Source of the DNA: Propionivibrio dicarboxylicus
GTDB taxonomy: Bacteria > Pseudomonadota > Gammaproteobacteria > Burkholderiales > Rhodocyclaceae
Length of the DNA: 64,000 nt
NCBI RefSeq assembly: GCF_900099695.1
Contig: NZ_FNCY01000019.1
Location: 21,102-85,101 of the forward strand
Reading direction: 5' to 3'
In this document: one piece after another, positions 58,658-64,000 of the stretch
Layout of the letters: each line of letters opens with the position of its first letter
How positions within the stretch are numbered: position 1 is the stretch's first letter
The notes under the pieces: generated by a model
Told to the model about the DNA's origin: nothing
Seen by the model: only the letters and a program-made list of their open reading frames with translations
Databases searched by the model: none
Position numbers and translations under genes: made by a program

Positions 58658-59935
58658 ATGCTGACCGTATTCGCCATCAGTTTCGTCGTCATCCTCGGCC
58701 TCGGCGTCCCCATTTCGATCGGCCTCGGCGCCTCGGCAATGGTCTATGTGCTGATGCAGGAAGACCTGTCGCTGACCATGCTGATCCAGACCACCTTCGG
58801 CGGCATGTCCTCGTTCCCCTTGCTCGCCATCCCGCTCTTCATGCTCTCCGGCAACCTGATGAACGAGGGCGGACTGACCAAGGACCTCGTCCGCTTCGCC
58901 AAGCTCGTCATGGGCCACATCAACGGCGGCCTCGGGCTCGCGACGATTCTCGCCAGCGCCATCTTCGCGGCGATCTCCGGCTCGGCCGTCGCCACCGCCG
59001 TCGCCATCGGCATGGTCATGATTCCGGCCATGAAGGAAGCCGGCTACGACGAGGAAGTCGGCGCCGCCATCACCGCCACCGCCTCGTGCATGGGACCGAT
59101 CATCCCGCCGAGCATCCCGTTCATCATGTACGGCGTCATCGCCAACGTCTCGATCGGCGCACTCTTCCTCGGCGGCGTCATTCCCGGCCTGATGCTCGGG
59201 GCATTCCTGGCGCTCTACATGTATCTCGTCGCCAAGAAGCGCAACTACCCGCGCGAGCCGCAAGCCTCGCTCAAGGAAGTGGCGCTGGGCGCCTGGCAGG
59301 CGCTGCCGGCGCTGCTGATGCCGGTGATCATCATGGGCGGCATCCTCGGCGGCGCCTTCACCCCGACCGAAGCGGCCGGCGTCGTCGCCGTCTATGCCTT
59401 GCTCGTCGGCGTCTTCTTCTACCGCAAGATCCACTGGCGCCGGCTGCCGGAAATCCTGCTCAACTCGGGCCTGGAATCGGCGATGGTCATGCTGCTCCTC
59501 GGCCTCTCCGAACCCTTCTCGTGGATCATCGCGTCGGAAGAGATCCCGCAACTCATCATCAATGCCATCGGCACCATCAGCACCTCACCGATCATCGTGC
59601 TCTTCCTCATCAACATCCTGCTGATCCTCGTCGGCATCCCGCTCGAAACCGCGCCGGCGATCACCATCGTCACACCGGTCATCGCGCCGATCGCCGCACA
59701 ACTCGGCATCGACCCGATCCACCTCGGCATCGTCGTCTGCTTCAACCTCGTGCTCGGACTGATCACACCCCCCGTCGGCGCGGTACTCTTCTCGATATGC
59801 AGCATCGCCGACATGCGGCTGGAAAAACTTGCCAAGGGCATCTGGCCGCCCTTCTTCATATCGCTGCTGGTACTGGGTCTGATCACGTACATCCCGTCGC
59901 TGACGACCTATCTGCCGCACCTGATCATGAAATAG
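58658..59935 (+). CDS. TRAP transporter large permease (DctM type), second system
   Basis: 425 aa, about a dozen helices; SGSAVATAVAIG, MGPIIPPSIPFIMYGVI, MGGILGGAFTPTEAAG and LGLITPPVGAVLF are DctM hallmarks. With DctPQ it forms a sodium-coupled importer. The TIM-barrel gene follows 31 bp downstream. Confidence 0.94.
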   Translation: MLTVFAISFVVILGLGVPISIGLGASAMVYVLMQEDLSLTMLIQTTFGGMSSFPLLAIPLFMLSGNLMNEGGLTKDLVRFAKLVMGHINGGLGLATILASAIFAAISGSAVATAVAIGMVMIPAMKEAGYDEEVGAAITATASCMGPIIPPSIPFIMYGVIANVSIGALFLGGVIPGLMLGAFLALYMYLVAKKRNYPREPQASLKEVALGAWQALPALLMPVIIMGGILGGAFTPTEAAGVVAVYALLVGVFFYRKIHWRRLPEILLNSGLESAMVMLLLGLSEPFSWIIASEEIPQLIINAIGTISTSPIIVLFLINILLILVGIPLETAPAITIVTPVIAPIAAQLGIDPIHLGIVVCFNLVLGLITPPVGAVLFSICSIADMRLEKLAKGIWPPFFISLLVLGLITYIPSLTTYLPHLIMK

Positions 59936-59966
59936 CGCCACCCAATAAAGCCTCAAGGAAAAACGA

Positions 59967-60779
59967 ATGATCGGACTAGGAACCTACGCCTTCTTCTGGC
60001 AGCACTCGGACCGTGCCACCCCGCCGCTCAGCCTGGACGAGATGCTGCGGCGGACGCAGAGTCTCGGCGGCGGCGTCTTCCAGATCTGCGACTACCGTGC
60101 CGTTCTCGACTACGATCCGGCCCGGCTGCAGCAACTGAAAGCCGTCGCGCAGGAACTCGGCATCGTCCTCGAACTCGGCACCAAGGGGATCCGGCCCGAT
60201 CATCTCGCCGGCTACCTGCGCGTCGCCGAAGCGCTCGGCGTCAAGGTCATCCGCAGCATGGTCACCGCGCCCGACCACCGGCCGACGCTGTCGGAGGCGG
60301 AACAGCTGCTGCGCGCGCAACTGCCGGCGTTTGCCGCCGCCGATGTGACGATCGCGCTGGAGACCTATGAGCAACTCAGCTCGCGCGACCTCGTCGCACT
60401 GGTCGAAGCGGTCGGCAGCGAACGGCTCGGCATCTGTCTCGATCCGGCCAATTGCGTCGCCGCGCTCGAACATCCGATCGACGTCATCCACCGCTGCGCG
60501 CCGTATGTCAAAAACCTGCACGTCAAGGATTTCGCCTTCACGCGCCGCGGCGGCTGGGTCGGTTTCACGCTCGAAGGCACCGAACTCGGCACCGGCCTGC
60601 TGCCCTATGACGAAATGATCAAGGCGGTGCGCCCGGAAGAACGCGGCATTCACCGCATCGTCGAGCACTGGCTGACCTGGCAGGATGATTTCGAGAAAAC
60701 CGTCACGGCGGAAAACAACTGGAACGCCTACAATCTCGCCTTCATGCGACAACGGGATGAGGCACTTGGCAAGCAATGA
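59967..60779 (+). CDS. TIM-barrel enzyme of the xylose-isomerase-like family, OiaC-like
   Basis: 270 aa, AP-endonuclease/xylose-isomerase-like fold: GLGTYAFFWQ, QICDYRAVLD, ELGTKGIRPDHL, IALETYEQ, ICLDPANCV, VKNLHVKDFAF and IVEHWLTW supply the Glu/Asp/His metal ligands at strand ends. The pattern recalls 3-oxo-isoapionate decarboxylase (OiaC), which makes L-erythrulose and CO2 from the ApnO product; the assignment is from memory and context. It shares the operon with the ApnO-like and TRAP genes. A generic sugar isomerase/epimerase is the alternative. Confidence 0.72.
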   Translation: MIGLGTYAFFWQHSDRATPPLSLDEMLRRTQSLGGGVFQICDYRAVLDYDPARLQQLKAVAQELGIVLELGTKGIRPDHLAGYLRVAEALGVKVIRSMVTAPDHRPTLSEAEQLLRAQLPAFAAADVTIALETYEQLSSRDLVALVEAVGSERLGICLDPANCVAALEHPIDVIHRCAPYVKNLHVKDFAFTRRGGWVGFTLEGTELGTGLLPYDEMIKAVRPEERGIHRIVEHWLTWQDDFEKTVTAENNWNAYNLAFMRQRDEALGKQ

Positions 60780-61515
60780 CACCGACGGCGGGAAGCCCCA
60801 TGAACTGGCGGCCTTCCTCGCATCCAAACCGAACGATTCATCGGTCGACTTTGTCGTCAACAGCATCAAGGAACTGCTGCTGACGCAAAAAGTCATGCCG
60901 GGCGACCGGCTGCCCTCGGAAACCGAACTCTGCAAGCTGCTGTCGGTCAGCCGCGGCTCGGTGCGCGAGGCAATGAAAATCCTCTCGGCCTTGGGCATCG
61001 TCGACATCCGGCGCGGCGACGGCACCTACATCTCCACCGGCGGCGGCAAGGTCGTCTTCGACCCGCTGCTCTTCAGCCTGATCGTCTCGCGGCCGCGCTT
61101 CGCCGAACTCAAGGAACTGCGCGTCATCCTCGAAAAGAACGTGGCGCGCCTGGCGGCCCGCAACGCCGATGACGAAGACATCGCCCGGCTGAGAAGCTGC
61201 GTCGAGCGCACGGAAGCCTTGCGCTCAAGCGAACAACGCGACTACGACGCGCTGCTGGCGCTCGACCTCGAATTCCACGAAACGCTCGGCCGCGCCGCCA
61301 AGAACGGTCCGCTCGAAACCATCTACGGATTCGTCATGCAGTATTTCCGGCCCTACATCGCCCAGAGCCTGAAAAAGCAGAAGACCTTCAGCCGCGAATC
61401 GGCCGAAGCGCACCGCGACATCCTCGACGCCATTGCTCGACGAGATCACACCAGCGCAGAAACGGCCGTCGAAGACTCCAACGAAATCTGGGAATCGCTG
61501 GTTCTCAAGGGCTGA
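60757..61515 (+). CDS. GntR-family regulator with FCD domain
   Basis: 252 aa from ATG 60757; a TTG at 60766, better spaced from GATGAGGC, is an alternative. Winged HTH with LPSETELCKLLSVSRGSVRE and LGIVDIRRGDGTYIS; FCD domain with the metal-binding E/H pattern (DLEFHETLGRAA, EAHRDILDAIARRD). It overlaps the TIM-barrel gene by about 20 bp and likely controls this locus in response to the imported acid sugar. Confidence 0.9.
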   Translation: MRHLASNDTDGGKPHELAAFLASKPNDSSVDFVVNSIKELLLTQKVMPGDRLPSETELCKLLSVSRGSVREAMKILSALGIVDIRRGDGTYISTGGGKVVFDPLLFSLIVSRPRFAELKELRVILEKNVARLAARNADDEDIARLRSCVERTEALRSSEQRDYDALLALDLEFHETLGRAAKNGPLETIYGFVMQYFRPYIAQSLKKQKTFSRESAEAHRDILDAIARRDHTSAETAVEDSNEIWESLVLKG

Positions 61516-61592
61516 GTGCCGCCAGGACACGAGGGCGGCATCAAGGAAATCACGCGCCCACCGGCTAGCAGCGGGCGCGTCCTGCATGAGGA

Positions 61593-62564
61593 TCAGCGCT
61601 TGTCGTCGGCGAGATAGGCCCGAACCGCTGCCTCAAACGACGCATCCCCTTTGAAGCCCATCGCCAGCGCGCGCTCGGGGTTCCAGCAGGCGGGCCAGCT
61701 GCCGACGATGCGCTGGATCGTCGCATCGTGCTCCCAGCGGATATGCGCCACTGCCGCCTCGCCGGCGACTGTCCGCAGCGCGTCGATCATCTCGCTGACG
61801 GAGACATTGACGCCCGGCAGATTGACCATGCGATTCAGCTCGAAGCCGTCGGACGGCAGATCGTGCGCCCAGATCATGTTCTCGATCACCTGGCGCGGCG
61901 ACAGCAGCCACAGACGGGTGTCCGGCGTCACCGGGCAGACCGTATCCTCGCCGTTGAGCGGTTCACGGATAATGCCACTGGCAAACGACGAAGCGGCCTT
62001 GTTCGGTTTGCCGGGACGTACCGAAATCGTCGGCAGGCGCAGCCCGCGCCCATCGATGAAGCCCTTGCGGCTGAAGTCGGACAGCATCAGTTCGCCGATC
62101 GCCTTCTGGATGCCGTAGGACGACTTCGGATTGAGCGCGGTATCGTCCTGGACCACCGCCGGCAGCGGACCGCCATAGACGGCGACCGAACTCGCGAACA
62201 GGACCTTCGGGCGCTGGCCGAGACGCCGGCAGCGCTCCAGCACGACGCGGAACGCATCGACGTTGATACGCATGCCGAGATCGAAATCGGCCTCGGCCTG
62301 GCTGCTGACGATCGCCGCCAGGTGGAAGACCGAGCTCGTTTGCGCATCGAGCGCACGGGCAAGATCGCTCTCGTTGCCGATGTCGCCGGTCACCACGGTC
62401 ACGCGCGGATCGGAAAAGTCCGGCGCCGGTACGATATCGAAGAGGAACAGCCGATCGATCTTCGTTTCGACGCCATCGGCATTTTTGAGCGAGCCCTTCT
62501 CGAGCAGCCGTCGTGCCAGTTTCTGCCCAAGAAAACCGGCACCGCCGGTAATCAGGACATTCAT
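61593..62564 (-). CDS. NAD-dependent epimerase/dehydratase-type enzyme, DenD (D-erythronate dehydrogenase)-like
   Basis: 323 aa, extended [22 protein letters not shown] nucleotide-binding motif, YxxxK site as YGIQKAIGE with the preceding SSY, and [10 protein letters not shown]. The neighbours otnI-like (4 bp overlap) and otnC-like genes make D-erythronate 2-dehydrogenase DenD the best fit: it oxidises D-erythronate to 2-oxo-tetronate. The start ATG at 62562-62564 overlaps the stop of the otnI-like gene. It is convergent with the GntR gene. Confidence 0.82.
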   Translation of the reverse strand: MNVLITGGAGFLGQKLARRLLEKGSLKNADGVETKIDRLFLFDIVPAPDFSDPRVTVVTGDIGNESDLARALDAQTSSVFHLAAIVSSQAEADFDLGMRINVDAFRVVLERCRRLGQRPKVLFASSVAVYGGPLPAVVQDDTALNPKSSYGIQKAIGELMLSDFSRKGFIDGRGLRLPTISVRPGKPNKAASSFASGIIREPLNGEDTVCPVTPDTRLWLLSPRQVIENMIWAHDLPSDGFELNRMVNLPGVNVSVSEMIDALRTVAGEAAVAHIRWEHDATIQRIVGSWPACWNPERALAMGFKGDASFEAAVRAYLADDKR

Positions 62565-63346
62565 AGTTTCCCCTTGTACGGCGCGAACCAGCCGAGTCCG
62601 TCCTCGGTCTTGCCGCGCGGGCGATACTCGCAACCGACGTAGCCGGCATAGCCCGAATCGTCGAGCAACTGGTAGAGGTGCGGGAAGTTCAGCTCGCCCT
62701 CGTCCGGCTCATGCCGGTCGGGTACGCTGGCGATCTGGATGTGGCCGATATGCGGCAAGTATTTCTGGAAGGTTTTGGTGAGATCGCCCTCCATGATCTG
62801 CGCATGGTAGAAGTCCATCTGCACCTTCAGGTTCGGCGCGCCGACTTCCTCGCGAATGGCATGGCCGTCGGCCTGGATGCTGAGGAAATATCCGGGCATG
62901 TCGCGGCTGTTGATCGGTTCGATCACCAAGGTCAACCCGTGCTTGGCCAGTTCCCCGGCGGCATAACGCAGGTTCTCGACATACACCGCCCGATGTTGCG
63001 CCCGATCCGCACCGGCCGGGAAGAGCCCCGCCATCGCATGGATCGTCGGCGTTCCGAGCGACAGCGCATAGTCGATCGCCGTCGCGACGCCGGCACGAAA
63101 CTCGGCTTCGCGCCCCGGAATCGACGCCATGCCCCGCTCGCCCGCCGCCCAGTTCCCGGGCGGCATATTGAAGAGCGCATTCTTCAGCCCATTGTCCTTG
63201 AGCCAGGCGGTCACTTCCGCGACGCTGTAGTCGTACGGAAACAGGAATTCAACCGCCTTGAATCCCGCCTTCGCCGCCGCCGCAAACCGCTCCGGAAACG
63301 GCACTTCGGTAAACATCATCGACAAGTTCGCTGCAAATTTAGGCAT
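62561..63346 (-). CDS. hydroxypyruvate-isomerase family, OtnI (2-oxo-tetronate isomerase)-like
   Basis: 261 aa starting [17 protein letters not shown] with AAAGGAAAAG upstream. TIM barrel of the Hyi family: [67 protein letters not shown] and YVGCEYRP carry the metal-binding Glu/Asp/His set. In known acid-tetronate pathways it converts 2-oxo- to 3-oxo-tetronate. Overlaps the denD-like gene by 4 bp; the otnC-like gene ends 20 bp upstream. Confidence 0.86.
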   Translation of the reverse strand: MPKFAANLSMMFTEVPFPERFAAAAKAGFKAVEFLFPYDYSVAEVTAWLKDNGLKNALFNMPPGNWAAGERGMASIPGREAEFRAGVATAIDYALSLGTPTIHAMAGLFPAGADRAQHRAVYVENLRYAAGELAKHGLTLVIEPINSRDMPGYFLSIQADGHAIREEVGAPNLKVQMDFYHAQIMEGDLTKTFQKYLPHIGHIQIASVPDRHEPDEGELNFPHLYQLLDDSGYAGYVGCEYRPRGKTEDGLGWFAPYKGKL

Positions 63347-63366
63347 TTTCTTTTCCTTTCCCAGTC

Positions 63367-64000
63367 TCAAAACTCCAGTTTGAACGCCACTTTCAGTTCT
63401 TCCATCTGCGCCGCGTTCAGGCAGTTCGTCGCCTGTCCCTGCAGCAGCAGGAAGATCTTCGCCGTCTCTTCGAGCTCCTCGCTCGCGTAGATCGCCCCTT
63501 CGAGGTCCGGCCCCGATACCACCGGTCCGTGATTCGACAGGAGCACCGCGCTGTGCTTCGCCGCCAGCCCCCGGATAACCTCGCCCAGCGCCTTGTCCCC
63601 CGGCCGATGGTAGGCCACCAGCGGCAGGCGCCCGATCTTCATGACGAAATACGGCGTCAGCGGCGGCATGCAGCTGTCCGCATCCAGTCCGGCCAGACAC
63701 GACACTGCCGCCGAATGCGTCGAGTGCAGGTGCACGATCGCCCCCGCCTGCGGCCGCACTTCGTACATCGACCGGTGCAGGAAGGCTTCCTTCGACGGCG
63801 CATCGCCCGCCAGCACTTGTCCGTTCCAGTCCAGCTTCGAGATCCGCGCCGGGTCGAGTTCGCCCAGGCACGAATTCGTCGGCGTCAGCAGCCAGCCGTC
63901 TTCCAGCCGCACGCTGATGTTGCCGCTGCTGCCCGCCGTCAGGCCGCGTTCGTACAGGGACCGCGAGAGTCGCGCGATCTTGTCGCGTTCGCGCGTTTCC
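63367..64000 (-). CDS. class II aldolase family, OtnC (3-oxo-tetronate 4-phosphate decarboxylase)-like (partial)
   Basis: At least 211 residues; the frame continues through the right edge, so the N-terminus is missing. Residues [34 protein letters not shown] (catalytic Glu) and VHLHSTHS plus NHGPVV (zinc His residues) identify the class II aldolase/adducin fold. With otnI- and denD-like genes it fits OtnC, which decarboxylates 3-oxo-tetronate 4-phosphate to dihydroxyacetone phosphate. A DUF1537-type kinase (OtnK) would be expected just outside the window. An internal GTG near 63910 is not the start. Confidence 0.85.
   Translation of the reverse strand, partial: ETRERDKIARLSRSLYERGLTAGSSGNISVRLEDGWLLTPTNSCLGELDPARISKLDWNGQVLAGDAPSKEAFLHRSMYEVRPQAGAIVHLHSTHSAAVSCLAGLDADSCMPPLTPYFVMKIGRLPLVAYHRPGDKALGEVIRGLAAKHSAVLLSNHGPVVSGPDLEGAIYASEELEETAKIFLLLQGQATNCLNAAQMEELKVAFKLEF

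Noticed and set aside
61516..61592. Bidirectional terminator between the GntR and denD-like genes
   Set aside because: Two short GC stems are present but neither is followed by a T-run on the relevant strand, so I do not call a terminator.
63367..63912. Internal GTG as the start of the class II aldolase gene
   Set aside because: The frame continues without stop to the window edge and encodes the conserved GSSGNIS segment upstream of that GTG, so the gene is truncated by the window.

Overview
The window reads as chromosomal DNA of a GC-rich (about 60-65 % by eye), free-living, motile-type proteobacterium. A betaproteobacterium near the Rhodocyclaceae is my best guess, because of the monomeric isocitrate dehydrogenase, two TRAP transporters, the dense chemosensory and c-di-GMP gene content and the rpmB-rpmG-radC/coaBC-dut block. 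The taxonomy is inference; there is no rRNA or tRNA gene to anchor it. Coding density is high, nearly all genes sit in tight operons with 1-4 bp overlaps, and many long antisense open frames are GC-codon artefacts.

Layout. (1) 1-9.6 kb: the tail of an FCD-type GntR regulator, two tandem paralogous proteins of unknown function (924 and 932 aa, less GC-rich than the rest, with a 127-residue N-terminal segment nearly identical between them), and a leftward TRAP operon in the order dctP-M-Q with a clear sigma70 promoter. (2) 9.7-26.2 kb, leftward: a chemosensory cluster: REC-histidine kinase, NarL-type regulator, single-domain regulator, a membrane MCP-like protein with a CheZ-like motif, CheY, STAS, CheA, two MCPs, CheW, a third MCP, CheB and a REC-PAS-GGDEF-EAL protein. 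(3) 26.3-46.2 kb, rightward: a mirror-image cluster: Hpt, REC protein, CheD, CheR, a second CheD, CheB, HDOD, then CheY, a second MCP/CheZ-like protein, STAS, CheA, MCP, CheW, REC-HD-GYP and a 1597-aa hybrid kinase, closed by a convergent FixJ-type regulator. (4) 46.4-49.2 kb: a secreted Met/Gly-rich protein divergent from an OmpR-type two-component system whose sensor carries the same Met/Gly/His sequence. (5) 49.5-55.9 kb housekeeping: monomeric icd, rpmG, rpmB, radC, coaBC, dut, a YjbQ-family gene and a LOG-family gene. (6) 56.1-64 kb: an acid-sugar catabolic locus: ApnO-like oxidoisomerase, TRAP dctPQM, a TIM-barrel enzyme resembling the 3-oxo-isoapionate decarboxylase OiaC, an FCD GntR regulator, and convergent denD-otnI-otnC-like genes running off the right end.

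How the parts fit. The two back-to-back che clusters share the core CheY / MCP-CheZ-like / STAS / CheA / MCP / CheW and each ends with a c-di-GMP enzyme (GGDEF-EAL on the left, HD-GYP on the right). Only one CheR is present, and all four conventional MCPs end in an aromatic-x-x-aromatic tail of the CheR-docking type, so that CheR may serve both. Both CheAs carry, between Hpt and kinase core, a tandem 24-residue motif matching the MshEN c-di-GMP-binding consensus (intact in the left CheA, degenerate in the right one). This suggests, without proving it, that c-di-GMP feeds back on the kinase. Two operon-start regions of the rightward cluster share a 45-bp element containing a palindrome. Points I consider most worth following are the CheA/MshEN architecture, the receptor-CheZ-like proteins, the Met/Gly secreted protein and sensor pair, the tandem unknown paralogs, and the mixed apionate/erythronate locus.
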